Shown: positions 27,398-40,116, counted from the stretch's first letter. The stretch: DNA of 64,000 nt from Teredinibacter purpureus (GCF_014217335.1 NZ_CP060092.1:1939501-2003500); one strand, 5' to 3'. Translations and numbers: made by a program. The notes: generated from the sequence alone by a model not told the origin.

Positions 27398-29059
27398 TCA
27401 GCCTGTTGCTGTCAGCATTTCTTTCGCGTGGGCCAAGGAGTTTTTCGAGTCTACGTCTCCGCCCATCATTCGGGCTATTTCGGTGATTCGCTCTTGTTTG
27501 GAAAGCATTTTCATTGAGGAGATTGCGCCCAATTTTTTGTCCGTTTGTTTGCTCACAACCAAATGTTGGTGGCCTTTGCTGGCGACTTGAGCAAGGTGGG
27601 TAACGCAGAGTACCTGTGCGTTTTTGCCGAGCTCACGCAGTAGTTGGCCAACTTCATTGCCCGTTGTGCCACCTATGCCCACGTCCACTTCGTCAAAGAC
27701 TAGGGAGGGGATGGTGGATGTTTGAGCTGTTACCACTTGAATGGCAAGGCTTACCCGAGACAGCTCTCCTCCCGATGCGACTTTGGATAAAGGCTTGGCA
27801 GGTTGGCCAGGGTTAGTGCTAATCAATAGTTCTACAGCTTCGCTGCCTCCAGCTGTAGGGGAGGTTGTTTGATGCAACGCGATGCTGAGTTTCGCGTGGT
27901 TCATAGCCAGCTGGGCGAGTTTGTCGTTTACTGCTTTGGCGAGTCGAGCACTCGCGAATTGACGTTGATCGCTGAGTTCAGTTGCGAGTTGTTGGTAAAT
28001 TGTTAGGGCTTCTGCTCGTTGCGCTTCTAGAGATTCGATTTGATCGTCACCGCTTTGTAGCCCGCTAAGTTCGGCCGCTAATTCACGGTGCAATTGTTCT
28101 AGTTTTTCGGCCGGAATGCGGTGTTTGCGTGCGATTTCATAAATTGCGGTTAGCCGCAGCTCAACGTCTCCCAGCCGAGATTCATCTTGTTCGTGGCCGT
28201 CTAGAAAATGATCCAGTTCCGATTGCGCTTCTTGCAAATGAATAAGGGCGTTGTTTAGGAGTGATTCGGCTTCATGTAGTTTCTGAGGTTTATCTTGGAG
28301 GGTACTGAGTAAATGTAGCGCATTATTAAGGCGGTCTTGGATACCTTCGTCATCGCCGCATAGGCTGACAACATGTTGGCAATTGCCGTTAATGGTTTCG
28401 GCGTTTGCGAGGGTTCGCTGTTCTTGTTCTAGCTGGGCAAGCTCGTTTTCTTGTAAGGCAAGCTGGTTTAGTTCTTCTACTTGGTAATGTAGGAGTTGAA
28501 AGCGTGCATTCAAATCCTCGTTTTGTGTTTTGAGACTCTCGAGTTGGTAATTCACGCAGTGCCACGAATGAAACGTTTCTTTAACTTGCTTGGCTAGAGG
28601 CTTTAAGCCGCCAAAAGCGTCGAGTAAACGCTGGTGTGAGCGGCAATTGAGCAGTGATTGATGCTCATGCTGGCTATGAATATCGATAAGCATTTCGCCC
28701 AGCGTGCGCAGCTGGTTGAGAGTGACGGTTTGCCCATTAATAAACGCTCTGGAGCGGCCCTCGGCCGTAATAACGCGGCGTAGAATACAGTCGTCACCGT
28801 CGGTGAGCTCATGTTCTTCTAGCCATTTTTGTGCGAATTTAAGGTTGGATATATCAAAGCTGGCGTGAATGTCCGCCTTGCTGCAACCAGGACGGACCTT
28901 GTCTGCATCGGTACGATCGCCAAGCGCAAGGCCTAGGGCGTCGAGCGTAATTGATTTTCCCGCGCCGGTTTCACCGGTGATGGTGGTTAGCCCGCGGCTT
29001 AACTCAAGGTCTAGGTGGTCTACCAGGGTGAAGTCTGTGATATGCAAATGCGTTAACAC
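27398..29059 (-). CDS. recN: DNA repair protein RecN
   Basis: SMC-like ATPase acting at double-strand breaks. The 553-residue protein has Walker A GETGAGKS at about residues 29-36, a long central coiled coil (about 150-360), the signature VASGGELSRVSLAIQ, and Walker B SLVFDEVDVGIGG. Two LexA boxes upstream show SOS control, as known for recN of other bacteria. It is divergent from grpE. Confidence 0.96.
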   Translation of the reverse strand: MLTHLHITDFTLVDHLDLELSRGLTTITGETGAGKSITLDALGLALGDRTDADKVRPGCSKADIHASFDISNLKFAQKWLEEHELTDGDDCILRRVITAEGRSRAFINGQTVTLNQLRTLGEMLIDIHSQHEHQSLLNCRSHQRLLDAFGGLKPLAKQVKETFHSWHCVNYQLESLKTQNEDLNARFQLLHYQVEELNQLALQENELAQLEQEQRTLANAETINGNCQHVVSLCGDDEGIQDRLNNALHLLSTLQDKPQKLHEAESLLNNALIHLQEAQSELDHFLDGHEQDESRLGDVELRLTAIYEIARKHRIPAEKLEQLHRELAAELSGLQSGDDQIESLEAQRAEALTIYQQLATELSDQRQFASARLAKAVNDKLAQLAMNHAKLSIALHQTTSPTAGGSEAVELLISTNPGQPAKPLSKVASGGELSRVSLAIQVVTAQTSTIPSLVFDEVDVGIGGTTGNEVGQLLRELGKNAQVLCVTHLAQVASKGHQHLVVSKQTDKKLGAISSMKMLSKQERITEIARMMGGDVDSKNSLAHAKEMLTATG

Positions 29060-29107
29060 GGCGGGCTCCTTGGTGTTGTTAGGGCGGGTTCGCGGAAAAC
29101 CTAAAAG

Positions 29108-29123
29108 GTGTTTTTATGTACAG
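29108..29123 (-). promoter_or_regulatory. LexA box 1 upstream of recN
   Basis: On the minus strand it reads CTG, ten bases (TACATAAAAA), CAC, close to the LexA consensus CTG-N10-CAG with an AT-rich centre. It is the box nearest the recN start, about 50 bases upstream. Confidence 0.6.
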
Positions 29124-29132
29124 TGTTTTGAC

Positions 29133-29148
29133 ATGTGTATTTATACAG
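29133..29148 (-). promoter_or_regulatory. LexA box 2 upstream of recN
   Basis: On the minus strand it reads CTG TATAAATACA CAT, nearly the full SOS consensus CTGTATATATATACAG. It lies 25 bases from the first box. Tandem boxes are known at E. coli recN and give tight repression. Confidence 0.75.
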
Positions 29149-29298
29149 TATTTCTGGGTTATGTGGCAACACTTTTAATCTTGGCCTGAGCGGTTCAAAT
29201 TTTGGGCTTGAATGTGCTTTGAGTGGCCCCATATTGCTCACAGCTGAATTGCGAATTGCGAATAGCGTTATGAGTTGAACGATGAGTTGGAGATACAT

Positions 29299-29886
29299 GT
29301 GAGTAATCAGGATCAACCCGAAAACAACACGACTGAAGAGCTGGTTGACGATCAGGTCAGTCAAGAACCCACGGCCGATGCTGCAGAAGCTGTTGATAAC
29401 AGCGAAGCACCAACAAGCGATGAATTAGCTGCTCGAATAGAACAGCTGGAAGCTGAGTTAGCCGAAGCGAAAGAGCAAGCGCTTCGCGCGGCAGCGGATG
29501 CACAGAATGTGCGTCGTAGAGCCGAGCTTGATGTAGAGAAGGCGCATAAGTACGCACTGGAAAAGTTTGTAAGCGATATGTTGCCGGTTGCCGACAATAT
29601 GATGCGCTCTATCGAAGCCGCTGCGGCCGAAGGCGCCGATATGGCCTCGGTTACAGAGGGCGTAGAGCTGACAGTGAAATCGTTAATGGATGCGCTTAAG
29701 CGACATAACGTGGAGCAAGTGCACCCAGAGGGTGAGCCTTTCAATCCCGAGTTTCATCAGGCAATGACCGCCGTACCGTCTCCGGATGTTGAGCCTAATA
29801 CGGTTGTCAACGTCTACCAGAGCGGTTACACCTTAAATGGGCGTTTAGTGCGTCCTGCGATGGTTGTGGTCTCTAAGGCTGAATAA
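29299..29886 (+). CDS. grpE: Nucleotide exchange factor GrpE
   Basis: Releases ADP from DnaK. The 195-residue product starts at GTG 29299, chosen because GGAG lies six bases upstream; an earlier in-frame TTG has no ribosome site. An acidic Asn/Glu-rich N-terminus leads to a long coiled coil ([20 protein letters not shown]) and the C-terminal beta domain with MVEV-type text seen here as [13 protein letters not shown] and [18 protein letters not shown]. It is upstream of dnaK and dnaJ. Confidence 0.96.
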   Translation: MSNQDQPENNTTEELVDDQVSQEPTADAAEAVDNSEAPTSDELAARIEQLEAELAEAKEQALRAAADAQNVRRRAELDVEKAHKYALEKFVSDMLPVADNMMRSIEAAAAEGADMASVTEGVELTVKSLMDALKRHNVEQVHPEGEPFNPEFHQAMTAVPSPDVEPNTVVNVYQSGYTLNGRLVRPAMVVVSKAE

Positions 29887-29913
29887 AAAATACACATAAT
29901 ATTGGGCCTGTCC

Positions 29914-29940
29914 CTTGAATATCGGTGGATAGAACCAATA
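29914..29940 (+). promoter_or_regulatory. Candidate sigma-32 promoter for dnaK
   Basis: CTTGAAT and CCAATA are separated by 14 bases, about 100 bases upstream of dnaK. The first element matches the sigma-32 -35 box well; the second matches CCCCAT only partly. Confidence 0.35.
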
Positions 29941-30040
29941 TTGGACATCAAGCAATGCACTGGCGTATTGCCGGTTAAGCGCAAAATTTTTGCAGGTCGA
30001 GTTTATTCGTCCTGCCAGTATTAAAGATTGGAGATGATCA

Positions 30041-31975
30041 ATGGGCAAAATTATTGGTATTGACTTAGGGACTACTAACTCCTGTGTGTCGGTTTTGGAG
30101 AATGGTAAACCTAAAGTAATCGAAAACGGCGAAGGCGATCGTACAACGCCGTCTATTGTTGCTTTCACAGACGACAATGAAATTTTGGTAGGCCAGAGCG
30201 CTAAGCGTCAGGCCGTTACTAATCCACAAAACACATTGTTTGCGGTTAAGCGCTTGATCGGTCGTAAGTTTAAAGATGATGTTGTACAAAAAGACATCAA
30301 AATGGTGCCTTATAAGATTGTTGGCGCCGATAACGGCGATGCTTGGGTGGAAGTGAAGGGCGATAAAAAAGCACCGCCTCAAATTTCAGCTGAAGTCTTG
30401 AAGAAGATGAAAAAGACCGCCGAAGATTATTTGGGCGAGAGTGTTACGGAAGCGGTTATTACTGTTCCAGCGTATTTTAACGATTCGCAGCGCCAAGCAA
30501 CGAAAGATGCAGGTAAAATTGCTGGTCTAGAAGTTAAGCGTATTATTAACGAGCCAACGGCGGCAGCACTTGCGTACGGCATGGACAAAGCCAAAGGCGA
30601 CCATACGGTTGCGGTCTTCGATTTAGGTGGTGGTACTTTCGATATTTCTATTATTGAAATTGCCGACGTTGATGGCGAACACCAGTTTGAAGTGTTGTCT
30701 ACCAATGGTGATACCTTCTTGGGCGGCGAAGATTTCGATTTGCGCTTAATTGAGTATTTGGCTGAAGAGTTTAAGGCCGCTAACGGTATCGATTTGCACA
30801 GTGATCCTTTAGCTTTACAGCGTTTAAAAGAAGCGGCAGAAAAAGCAAAAATCGAACTCAGCTCTAGCCAGCAAACCGAAGTTAACTTGCCTTACATTAC
30901 CGCTGACGCAACAGGGCCTAAGCACTTGGTCGTTAAATTGTCTCGTGCGAAATTAGAATCTTTGGTTGAAGAATTAGTAACGCGCTCTTTAGAGCCTGTT
31001 AAGCAAGCGATAAAAGATGCTGATATAGCCGTTGGTGATATCGACGATATTATTTTGGTGGGCGGGCAAACCCGTATGCCAATGGTTCAGCAAAAAGTGG
31101 CAGAGTTCTTCGGTAAAGAGCCACGTAAAGATGTAAACCCTGATGAAGCGGTTGCAATGGGCGCAGCTATTCAAGGTGCAGTATTGTCGGGTGATGTTAA
31201 AGATGTATTGTTGTTAGATGTATCGCCTTTAACGTTGGGTATTGAGACTATGGGTGGTGTAGCTACCGCCTTAATCGAAAAGAACACAACTATCCCTACA
31301 AAGAAATCACAGGTATTTTCTACTGCAGAAGACAATCAAACCGCTGTAACGATTCATGTTGTTCAGGGTGAGCGTAAGCAAGCATCACAGAATAAATCGT
31401 TAGGTCGTTTTGACTTGGCAGACATCCCACCCGCACCTCGCGGCGTGCCTCAGGTTGAGGTAACGTTCGATATCGATGCAAACGGTATTTTGAATGTATC
31501 GGCGAAAGATAAGGCTACGGGCAAAGAGCAGTCGATTATTATTAAGGCGTCTTCTGGTTTAAGCGATGATGAAATCGATCAAATGGTACAAGATGCTGAA
31601 GCCAATGCTGAAGCTGATCGCCAGTTCGAAGAAGTTGTTTCTGCTCGTAATACCTTAGAAGGTTTGGCTCATGCGACGAAGAAAACTTTAGAGGAAGCTG
31701 GCGATAAAGCAACCGATGAAGAAAAAGCCGCTATAGAAGAGGCCATTAAGGAAGCGGAAGTTGCGGCAAAAGGCGAAGATAAAGAGGCAATGGAAGCGGC
31801 AACGAAAAAGCTAACTGATGCCTCGGGATCATTGGCACAAAAACTTTATGCAGAGCAAGCGGCACAAGCGGGGCCAGAAGGTGCAGCGCCTGGTGGCGAC
31901 GCGGGCCAAGAGCAGCCTGCTGAAGAAGGTGTTGTTGACGCAGAGTTTGAAGAAGTAAAAGACGAAAACAAATAA
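30041..31975 (+). CDS. dnaK: Molecular chaperone DnaK (Hsp70)
   Basis: Central ATP-dependent chaperone. The 644-residue protein has the phosphate-binding start [11 protein letters not shown], the [11 protein letters not shown] loop, the linker [15 protein letters not shown], a substrate-binding domain and a helical lid, and ends in the exposed EEV-containing acidic tail. It is full length. The ribosome site TGGAGATGATC precedes ATG. Confidence 0.98.
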   Translation: MGKIIGIDLGTTNSCVSVLENGKPKVIENGEGDRTTPSIVAFTDDNEILVGQSAKRQAVTNPQNTLFAVKRLIGRKFKDDVVQKDIKMVPYKIVGADNGDAWVEVKGDKKAPPQISAEVLKKMKKTAEDYLGESVTEAVITVPAYFNDSQRQATKDAGKIAGLEVKRIINEPTAAALAYGMDKAKGDHTVAVFDLGGGTFDISIIEIADVDGEHQFEVLSTNGDTFLGGEDFDLRLIEYLAEEFKAANGIDLHSDPLALQRLKEAAEKAKIELSSSQQTEVNLPYITADATGPKHLVVKLSRAKLESLVEELVTRSLEPVKQAIKDADIAVGDIDDIILVGGQTRMPMVQQKVAEFFGKEPRKDVNPDEAVAMGAAIQGAVLSGDVKDVLLLDVSPLTLGIETMGGVATALIEKNTTIPTKKSQVFSTAEDNQTAVTIHVVQGERKQASQNKSLGRFDLADIPPAPRGVPQVEVTFDIDANGILNVSAKDKATGKEQSIIIKASSGLSDDEIDQMVQDAEANAEADRQFEEVVSARNTLEGLAHATKKTLEEAGDKATDEEKAAIEEAIKEAEVAAKGEDKEAMEAATKKLTDASGSLAQKLYAEQAAQAGPEGAAPGGDAGQEQPAEEGVVDAEFEEVKDENK

Positions 31976-32006
31976 GTTACGTTTTTAATCTTTCAAACTT
32001 TCCGAG

Positions 32007-32031
32007 AAGCGCGGGGTTTATGCCCGCGCTT
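32007..32031 (+). terminator. Hairpin between dnaK and dnaJ
   Basis: AAGCGCGGG and CCCGCGCTT pair over nine bases around a seven-base loop. It is followed by TGTTGTGTTT instead of a clean T run, so it probably gives partial termination, lowering dnaJ relative to dnaK. Confidence 0.55.
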
Positions 32032-32102
32032 GTTGTGTTTAAAGGCGCCGTAAAAAAGCAGCGCAGACAACCATTATTAGTAAACGAAGAAGTTAAGCCC
32101 CT

Positions 32103-33233
32103 ATGTCAAAACGCGATTATTACGAGGTACTTGGTGTTGCTCAAGATGCCTCAGGACCCGAGCTGAAAAAAGCCTACCGTAAAGTGGCTATGAAGCATCA
32201 CCCCGACCGTAACGAAGGCAATAAAGATTCGGAAGAAAAATTTAAAGAAGCCTCCGAAGCTTATGAGGTGCTTTCTGACCAGCAAAAACGCGGCGCTTAC
32301 GATCAATACGGCCATGCTGGCGTAGATGGTCAAGCGGGAATGGGCGGTGGCGGCGAAGGTTTCGGGAATTTCTCCGACGTTTTTGGCGATGTTTTTGGCG
32401 ATATATTTGGCGGCAGTGGTGGAAGAGGCGGGCGCGGTGGCGTTGCTCGCGGGTCAGATTTACGTTATACCTTAGACTTATCTCTTGAAGACGCTGTTCG
32501 GGGCACCACGGTTAAAATTAGAGTGCCTACCTTAGTGGGCTGTGGTACTTGCGGCGGCAACGGTGCGAAGCCAGGCTCTAGCCCTATTACGTGTAATACT
32601 TGTGGTGGGCATGGCCAAGTGCGAATGCAGCAGGGGTTTTTCTCTGTGCAGCAAACGTGCCCTACATGCCGTGGTAAAGGTCAGTCTATTTCAGACCCTT
32701 GTAACAGTTGTCACGGGCAAGGGCGTGTAGAAGAAACGAAAACACTTTCGGTTAAGGTGCCTGCGGGTGTCGATACTGGCGATAGAATTCGCTTGGCCGG
32801 TGAAGGTGAGGCTGGTGCAGAGGGTGGTCCATCAGGCGATTTGTATGTGCAAATGTCGGTTAAAGATCATGAAATATTTCAGCGCGACGGCAAAAACTTA
32901 TACTGTGAAGTGCCTATTAGTATGTTTGATGCGTGTTTAGGTGGCGAAATAGAAGTGCCTACACTAGATGGGCGCGTTAAGTTGAAAGTTCCGGCTGAAA
33001 CTCAAACAGGAAAGCTGTTCCGTTTGCGAGGCAAAGGCGTTTCACCTATTCGTGGTGGTACTGCGGGCGACTTGCTGTGTCGTGTTATTTTGGAAACGCC
33101 GGTTAATCTCAGTGGTAAGCAAAAAGACTTACTCGAAGAGCTTCGAACGTCATTTCAAGGTAAAAAGCACTCGCCCAAACAGCACGGCTGGTTTGATGGA
33201 ATGAAAAGTTTTTTTGGCGATATGAAAATGTAG
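32103..33233 (+). CDS. dnaJ: Co-chaperone DnaJ (Hsp40)
   Basis: Stimulates DnaK ATPase and presents substrates. The 376-residue protein has the J domain with HPD (in KHHPDRNEG), a Gly/Phe-rich region (about 75-120), four CxxCxGxG zinc repeats ([32 protein letters not shown]), and the C-terminal peptide-binding domains. It is a class I, full-length DnaJ. Confidence 0.98.
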   Translation: MSKRDYYEVLGVAQDASGPELKKAYRKVAMKHHPDRNEGNKDSEEKFKEASEAYEVLSDQQKRGAYDQYGHAGVDGQAGMGGGGEGFGNFSDVFGDVFGDIFGGSGGRGGRGGVARGSDLRYTLDLSLEDAVRGTTVKIRVPTLVGCGTCGGNGAKPGSSPITCNTCGGHGQVRMQQGFFSVQQTCPTCRGKGQSISDPCNSCHGQGRVEETKTLSVKVPAGVDTGDRIRLAGEGEAGAEGGPSGDLYVQMSVKDHEIFQRDGKNLYCEVPISMFDACLGGEIEVPTLDGRVKLKVPAETQTGKLFRLRGKGVSPIRGGTAGDLLCRVILETPVNLSGKQKDLLEELRTSFQGKKHSPKQHGWFDGMKSFFGDMKM

Positions 33234-34339
<1,106 letters not shown>

Positions 34340-34418
34340 TTGCTTGAAGCGTGAATGTCTCTGAAAAATGAGCGTGAAGGGGTCAGTATTAGCGGGTTTA
34401 ACGTAAGAAGAGAGGCGT

Positions 34419-35216
34419 ATGAAATCGTTAGCGGGTATAGGGTTTGTGTTGTTAAGCCTGTTGTCGGGTATAGTTTTTGCGGAAGAGGATTATCCGTTTG
34501 AATGGCCCCGTCAGGCAAAAGCCGCTGTGGTGCTAACGTATGACGATACGCTTAATTCTCATCTAGATATAGCCGCGCCCCAGCTTGTTAAAGCAGGGTT
34601 AACGGGTACTTTTTATATTAGCGGCGGTCGCGGCGATATTCAGGGGCGTATGAGTGAGTGGCGAGCGCTGGCTGCGGGGGGGCATGAATTAGGTAATCAT
34701 ACGTTGTATCACCCTTGCCGGAAATCAATGCCGGGCCGGGAGTGGGTGTCTGCGCATTTGGATATGGATATCTACACGGTTGAACAATACGCTGCTGAAT
34801 TGAATGTGACCAATAGCTTGTTGCAGGCTATTGATGGTGAGGCGCGTCGCACATTCGCCTATACCTGTGGCGACGAAACTGTTGTTAATAACGCAAGCGT
34901 TGTTGAGGTGATTAAGCCTCTTGTTATCGCGGCGAGAGCGGTCACACCGGATGGGTTCAATGATCCTCGTGCTATGGATTTCTATCACATTCACTCGGTT
35001 GACGTTGCAGGTAAAACCGGCGAAGAGCTCATTGCTTTGGCTGAGCAGGCAAAAGTTAGCAATCGTTTAATGGTTTATTTGTTTCATGGCGTGGGGGCCG
35101 ATTACCTTAGTGTCGAGTCTAAAGCCCACCAGGCTTTAGTGAGTTATCTATCGTCTCATAACGACGATTATTGGGTGACAACGTTAAAAGATGCCGTGGA
35201 CTATCTTCGCCCGTAA
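34419..35216 (+). CDS. Secreted polysaccharide deacetylase (NodB domain)
   Basis: Predicted carbohydrate esterase family 4 enzyme acting outside the inner membrane. The 265-residue precursor has a signal peptide ending GIVFAEE (about residue 21). The NodB domain shows the catalytic/metal pair in VVLTYDDTLNSH, the zinc histidines in GHELGNHTLYHPC, and a late YLFHGVG block. It is inserted between dapB and carA, which are neighbours in pseudomonads. The substrate is not known; xylan, chitin oligomers and peptidoglycan are possible. Confidence 0.87.
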   Translation: MKSLAGIGFVLLSLLSGIVFAEEDYPFEWPRQAKAAVVLTYDDTLNSHLDIAAPQLVKAGLTGTFYISGGRGDIQGRMSEWRALAAGGHELGNHTLYHPCRKSMPGREWVSAHLDMDIYTVEQYAAELNVTNSLLQAIDGEARRTFAYTCGDETVVNNASVVEVIKPLVIAARAVTPDGFNDPRAMDFYHIHSVDVAGKTGEELIALAEQAKVSNRLMVYLFHGVGADYLSVESKAHQALVSYLSSHNDDYWVTTLKDAVDYLRP

Positions 35217-35600
35217 GAGGGGGGGTAGGTATTCGGTGGCCAAAACCATGAGGTTTTGGCAAACTCAATCTGTTCCAAACCCACCGAGATATTCCGTCGT
35301 TTTCCCTAGGCTTTTCATGGACAGACGCAATCTGTTTGCAGTAGAATCCGGCCTCAGATCAGGCGCATACCGCCTGGCTTGGTTTTGACGCCAAAATTGG
35401 CGCAAATCAGGTTCTAGATTCGTCAAGAAACGAGGTTCGTTGGCAATAGTCCCTGCCTCGTTTTTTTGCACAAGCCGCACGTAACTTTCTGCTATCTTTT
35501 AGGCTGATAGCCTGAACGACATATTCAAAATATGACTTGAATATGCTCTTTCGTGCGGCTTGTCGACAGCATTTCAGCATATTCCGTGGAGGAGATTCTT
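35217..35600 (+). other. Structured leader/intergenic region upstream of carA
   Basis: It contains several hairpins: CCAAAACC/GGTTTTGG near 35241, CGCCAA/TTGGCG near 35391, a terminator (35428-35467), and then a nested structure. In that structure the 12-base perfect arms ACAAGCCGCACG (35470-35481) and CGTGCGGCTTGT (35552-35563) enclose hairpin AGGCT/AGCCT (35501-35513) and hairpin ATATTCAA/TTGAATAT (35521-35544). Together they form a three-way junction ending 37 bases before the carA start. Confidence 0.7.
35428..35467 (+). terminator. Terminator or attenuator before carA
   Basis: AAACGAGG pairs with CCTCGTTT across a 20-base loop and runs into seven T. It either ends the deacetylase transcript or attenuates carAB transcription, depending on where the carA promoter lies, which was not identified. 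Confidence 0.65.
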
Positions 35601-36782
35601 TTGGCATTGGTGCAGGCGACAGAGGTTCAGGACTTGGGGCAATTAATTGGCGCGGGTCGCCGGCCAGCGATATTGGTGCTGGAAGATGGCAGTGTTTTTA
35701 AAGGGATATCCATAGGGGCCGAAGGGCAATCTGTGGGTGAGGTGGTCTTTAATACCGCCATCACGGGTTATCAGGAAATTTTAACTGACCCCTCTTATGC
35801 CCGTCAGATTATCACGCTTACCTATCCCCATATCGGGAATACAGGCACCAACAGCGAAGACGAAGAGTGTGGCTCCATTTGGGCGACAGGACTGGTTATT
35901 CGCGATCTACCCTTCGTCTCCAGTAGTTTTCGTGACGAACAATCCTTAGATGAGTATCTAAAAGCTAAAAACATTCTCGGTATCGCTAACATTGACACGC
36001 GCAGGCTTACACGTATTTTGCGTGATAAGGGTGCGCAGAATGGCTGTATTATGGCGGGCGACGTAGACGAGACGAGCGCGTTGGCTGCTGCGCAAGGTTT
36101 TAGTGGCCTACAAGGGTTGGATTTAGCAAAAGAAGTCACAACGTCGACGATTCAGTCTTGGGCTGACGGTAGTTGGTCTTTGGGGAGCGGCTTTGGTGGG
36201 CTGCCTGAAGGCAAGCGCTACAAGGTCGTTGCTTATGATTTTGGCGCTAAACGCAATATCCTCAGAATGTTGGTCGATCGTGGCTGCGAGCTTACCGTTG
36301 TGCCAGCCCAAACCTCTGCCGAAGATGTGTTGGCTATGAAGCCAGATGGCGTTTTCCTCTCCAACGGCCCCGGTGACCCCGAACCTTGCGACTACGCGAT
36401 AACGGCTATTAAAACGTTGCTCGAGGCAAATATGCCTTTATTTGGTATTTGCCTTGGTCATCAGTTACTGGCGTTAGCCAGTGGCGCTAAAACGGTGAAA
36501 ATGAAGTTTGGTCATCACGGCGGCAATCACCCTGTTCAGAATTTGAAGACGGGAGAGGTATTGATTACGAGCCAGAATCACGGTTTTGCCGCGGACGAAG
36601 CCAGCTTGCCCGATTGTTTAGTGGCCACACATAAATCGTTGTTTGATAGCTCTCTACAAGGTATTCACCGCACGGATAAGCCAGCTTTCAGCTTTCAGGG
36701 GCACCCTGAGGCGAGCCCTGGCCCGCATGATGCGGCCGAACTATTCGACCACTTTATTGAGTTAATGGACGCAGCTAAGTAG
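35601..36782 (+). CDS. carA: Carbamoyl-phosphate synthase small subunit CarA
   Basis: Glutamine amidotransferase subunit supplying ammonia for carbamoyl phosphate (arginine and pyrimidine synthesis). It starts at TTG 35601, with GGAGGAG seven bases upstream; the frame is open further upstream but inside the structured leader. The product is 393 residues, with about 20 residues before the usual [14 protein letters not shown] start. The class I amidotransferase domain has nucleophile Cys in [10 protein letters not shown] and the [11 protein letters not shown] block. Confidence 0.95.
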   Translation: MALVQATEVQDLGQLIGAGRRPAILVLEDGSVFKGISIGAEGQSVGEVVFNTAITGYQEILTDPSYARQIITLTYPHIGNTGTNSEDEECGSIWATGLVIRDLPFVSSSFRDEQSLDEYLKAKNILGIANIDTRRLTRILRDKGAQNGCIMAGDVDETSALAAAQGFSGLQGLDLAKEVTTSTIQSWADGSWSLGSGFGGLPEGKRYKVVAYDFGAKRNILRMLVDRGCELTVVPAQTSAEDVLAMKPDGVFLSNGPGDPEPCDYAITAIKTLLEANMPLFGICLGHQLLALASGAKTVKMKFGHHGGNHPVQNLKTGEVLITSQNHGFAADEASLPDCLVATHKSLFDSSLQGIHRTDKPAFSFQGHPEASPGPHDAAELFDHFIELMDAAK

Positions 36783-36869
36783 TGCTGCCATCCTTGCTGC
36801 GAATGCAGTAACCCCCTTGCCCGCGTATAAGACGCAAAGTAAAGACATTAGCTAGGTAATAGAACTCCA

Positions 36870-39800
36870 ATGCCAAAACGTACAGACATTAAAAGTATCT
36901 TGATTATCGGCGCTGGCCCTATCGTAATCGGGCAGGCCTGTGAATTTGACTACTCCGGCGCTCAAGCGTGTAAAGCGCTGCGTGAAGAAGGTTATCGTGT
37001 GATATTGGTGAACTCCAATCCGGCGACGATTATGACAGACCCTTCTATGGCTGATGCGACTTATATCGAGCCTATTACTTGGGAAACGGTCGAGAAAATT
37101 ATTGAAAAAGAGCGTCCGGATGCATTGTTGCCCACTATGGGTGGGCAGACAGCATTAAACTGTGCGCTGGCGTTGCATGATAAGGGTGTACTTGATAAAT
37201 ACGGCGTAGAGTTAATTGGCGCAAAACAAGACGCTATCGATAAGGCCGAAGACAGAAACCGATTCGACCAAGCCATGAAAAAGATTGGGTTGGAATGTGC
37301 GCGGGCAAAAATTGTTCACACAATGGCTGAAGCCAATGAAGTGCCGAAAGAGTTTGGCTTTCCCGTTATTATTCGGCCGTCTTTTACCATGGGTGGTTCC
37401 GGTGGCGGTATTGCTTATAACTGGGAAGAGTTCGAAGAAATTTGTACGCGTGGCTTAGACCTGTCGCCAACCAACGAGTTATTGATCGATGAATCTTTGC
37501 TGGGTTGGAAAGAATATGAAATGGAAGTTGTGCGCGATAAAAACGACAACTGCATTATTGTTTGTTCTATCGAAAACTTTGACCCCATGGGTGTGCATAC
37601 TGGTGATTCTATTACCGTAGCGCCTGCGCAAACGTTGACCGATAAAGAATACCAAATAATGCGTAATGCCTCGATTGCGGTATTGCGTGAAATTGGCGTT
37701 GAAACGGGTGGGTCTAACGTACAGTTTGCCGTTAACCCGGATGATGGCCGGTTAGTGGTTATTGAAATGAACCCGCGAGTTTCGCGTTCTTCTGCGTTAG
37801 CGTCGAAAGCCACTGGCTTCCCTATTGCAAAAGTTGCGGCAAAGTTAGCGGTGGGTTATACGCTTGATGAATTGCAGAATGATATTACCGGCGGCGCAAC
37901 GCCCGCATCGTTCGAACCCTCCATTGATTACGTTGTAACCAAAATTCCACGCTTTACGTTTGAAAAGTTTGGCGATGCCGATGCGCGTTTAACTACGCAA
38001 ATGAAATCGGTAGGTGAAGTGATGGCGATTGGCCGAACGTTCCAAGAGTCACTTCAAAAAGCATTGCGTGGTTTGGAGGTTGGGTCGGCTGGTTTTGAGC
38101 CAAAAATAGACCTTGAAACTGACGATGCTATCGGCACAATACGACGTGATCTTGCAACGCCGGGCGCGGAGCGTATTTGGTACGTGGGCGATGCTTTTCG
38201 TATCGGGATGAGCGTAGAAGAAATCTTTGACCAGTCAAAAATTGACCCTTGGTTTTTGGCGCAAATAAAAGATTTGATCGACACGGAGCAGGCCTTGGCT
38301 TCAACGCCATTGTCCGAAATCGACGCCAATATAATGTTCCAGTTAAAGCGTAAAGGCTTTTCAGATAAGCGTTTAAGTGATTTGCTGGCGGTAAGTGAAA
38401 AAACCGTTCGCGACCATAGGCATAAGCTTGATATTCACCCCGTGTATAAACGTGTTGATACCTGCGCTGCAGAATTTTCGACGGACACCGCCTACATGTA
38501 CTCAACCTATGAGGAGGAGTGTGAAGCGCAGCCCTCTAGTCGAGAGAAAATCATGGTGTTGGGTGGCGGCCCTAACCGAATAGGGCAAGGTATTGAATTT
38601 GATTACTGTTGTGTTCACGCCTCTTTAGCTGCGCGTGAAAATGGTTATGAAACCATTATGGTGAACTGTAATCCTGAAACTGTTTCTACGGATTACGACA
38701 CCTCAGATCGATTGTATTTTGAGCCTGTCACACTCGAAGACGTGCTTGAAATTGTCCATAAAGAAAAGCCAAAAGGCGTTATTGTTCAGTTTGGTGGCCA
38801 AACACCGCTTAAGTTGGCAAACGATCTGGCGGCAGAGGGAGTACCTATTATTGGTACTAGCCCAGAAGCTATCGATCGCGCGGAAGATCGCGAACGCTTC
38901 CAGCAAATGATTCAGCGTTTAGGCTTGCTCCAGCCCGATAATGCTATTGTGCGTTCAACAGAAGAAGCGTTGGCTGTGGCCGGTACGGTTGGGTACCCGT
39001 TAGTGGTTCGCCCGTCATACGTACTGGGTGGTAGAGCAATGGAAATTGTGTACACGCAAAATGAACTGCGCACTTATATGAAGGAGGCTGTTCAGGCGTC
39101 GGACGATTCCCCTGTATTGTTGGATCACTTTTTAAATAATGCGATTGAAGTTGATATTGACGCTGTTTCCGATGGTGATGCTGTTGTGATTGGTGCAATT
39201 ATGCAGCATATCGAGCAGTGCGGCGTGCACTCCGGTGATTCGGCGTGTTCATTGCCCCCGTACTCACTGCCAGAAGATGTGCAAGACGAAATGCGCGAGC
39301 AGGTTAGAAAAATGGCACGTGAATTAGGCGTTATTGGCCTGATGAACGTACAGCTGGCCTATCAAGACGGCAAAATATATGTGATTGAGGTGAATCCTCG
39401 TGGTTCGCGCACAGTGCCTTTTGTGTCCAAGTGTATTGGTACATCCTTAGCAAAAGTGGCGGCATTGTGCCAAGCGGGTATGACGCTTGCGGAGCAAGGC
39501 TTCACAAAAGAAATTATTCCTGACTACTACAGTGTTAAAGAAGCGGTATTCCCGTTTAATAAATTCCCTGCTGTCGATCCTATTCTGGGGCCAGAAATGA
39601 AGTCGACAGGCGAAGTAATGGGTATTGGCGATACGTTTGCTGAGGCGTTTGCAAAGGCGCAGTTAGGTAGTGGCTCGGCTCTTCCCGAAGGTGGTACGGC
39701 TTTTATTAGTGTGCGCGATGTCGATAAAGAAGGTGCCGTGATAGTGGGTAAAGAGTTAGCCGACATGGGGTTTGAGCTTGTAGCGACAGAGGGTACTGCG

Positions 39801-40091
39801 AAAGTTTTAGAGGCGGCAGGCTTGAAGGTAATGCAAGTGAATAAGGTGAATGAAGGGCGCCCGCATATTGTAGACATGATTAAAAATCGCGATGTACACC
39901 TTATTATCAATACAACAGAAGGTAAAAAAGCGATTAAAGACTCTGCGTCTATTCGTCGTAGTGCAGAAAGTAATCACGTTTATTATACGACAACGCTAGC
40001 GGCTGCGAATGCACTCTGTATGGCATTGCGGTTCGGTAAGCCACTGGATGTGCGTCGTTTACAAGACTTACATAAACGTATAACTGGTTAA
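36870..40091 (+). CDS. carB: Carbamoyl-phosphate synthase large subunit CarB
   Basis: Synthesises carbamoyl phosphate from bicarbonate, ammonia and two ATP. The 1073-residue protein has two homologous ATP-grasp halves (starting [22 protein letters not shown] and [20 protein letters not shown]), an oligomerisation region between them, and a C-terminal MGS-like allosteric domain. It is full length and follows carA by 87 bases. Confidence 0.98.
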   Translation: MPKRTDIKSILIIGAGPIVIGQACEFDYSGAQACKALREEGYRVILVNSNPATIMTDPSMADATYIEPITWETVEKIIEKERPDALLPTMGGQTALNCALALHDKGVLDKYGVELIGAKQDAIDKAEDRNRFDQAMKKIGLECARAKIVHTMAEANEVPKEFGFPVIIRPSFTMGGSGGGIAYNWEEFEEICTRGLDLSPTNELLIDESLLGWKEYEMEVVRDKNDNCIIVCSIENFDPMGVHTGDSITVAPAQTLTDKEYQIMRNASIAVLREIGVETGGSNVQFAVNPDDGRLVVIEMNPRVSRSSALASKATGFPIAKVAAKLAVGYTLDELQNDITGGATPASFEPSIDYVVTKIPRFTFEKFGDADARLTTQMKSVGEVMAIGRTFQESLQKALRGLEVGSAGFEPKIDLETDDAIGTIRRDLATPGAERIWYVGDAFRIGMSVEEIFDQSKIDPWFLAQIKDLIDTEQALASTPLSEIDANIMFQLKRKGFSDKRLSDLLAVSEKTVRDHRHKLDIHPVYKRVDTCAAEFSTDTAYMYSTYEEECEAQPSSREKIMVLGGGPNRIGQGIEFDYCCVHASLAARENGYETIMVNCNPETVSTDYDTSDRLYFEPVTLEDVLEIVHKEKPKGVIVQFGGQTPLKLANDLAAEGVPIIGTSPEAIDRAEDRERFQQMIQRLGLLQPDNAIVRSTEEALAVAGTVGYPLVVRPSYVLGGRAMEIVYTQNELRTYMKEAVQASDDSPVLLDHFLNNAIEVDIDAVSDGDAVVIGAIMQHIEQCGVHSGDSACSLPPYSLPEDVQDEMREQVRKMARELGVIGLMNVQLAYQDGKIYVIEVNPRGSRTVPFVSKCIGTSLAKVAALCQAGMTLAEQGFTKEIIPDYYSVKEAVFPFNKFPAVDPILGPEMKSTGEVMGIGDTFAEAFAKAQLGSGSALPEGGTAFISVRDVDKEGAVIVGKELADMGFELVATEGTAKVLEAAGLKVMQVNKVNEGRPHIVDMIKNRDVHLIINTTEGKKAIKDSASIRRSAESNHVYYTTTLAAANALCMALRFGKPLDVRRLQDLHKRITG

Positions 40092-40116
40092 TGAAACATA
40101 AGGGCGATTGAAACTA

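Noticed and set aside
36123..40091. Minus-strand open frames within carA and carB
   Set aside because: Shadows of highly conserved genes without own start signals.
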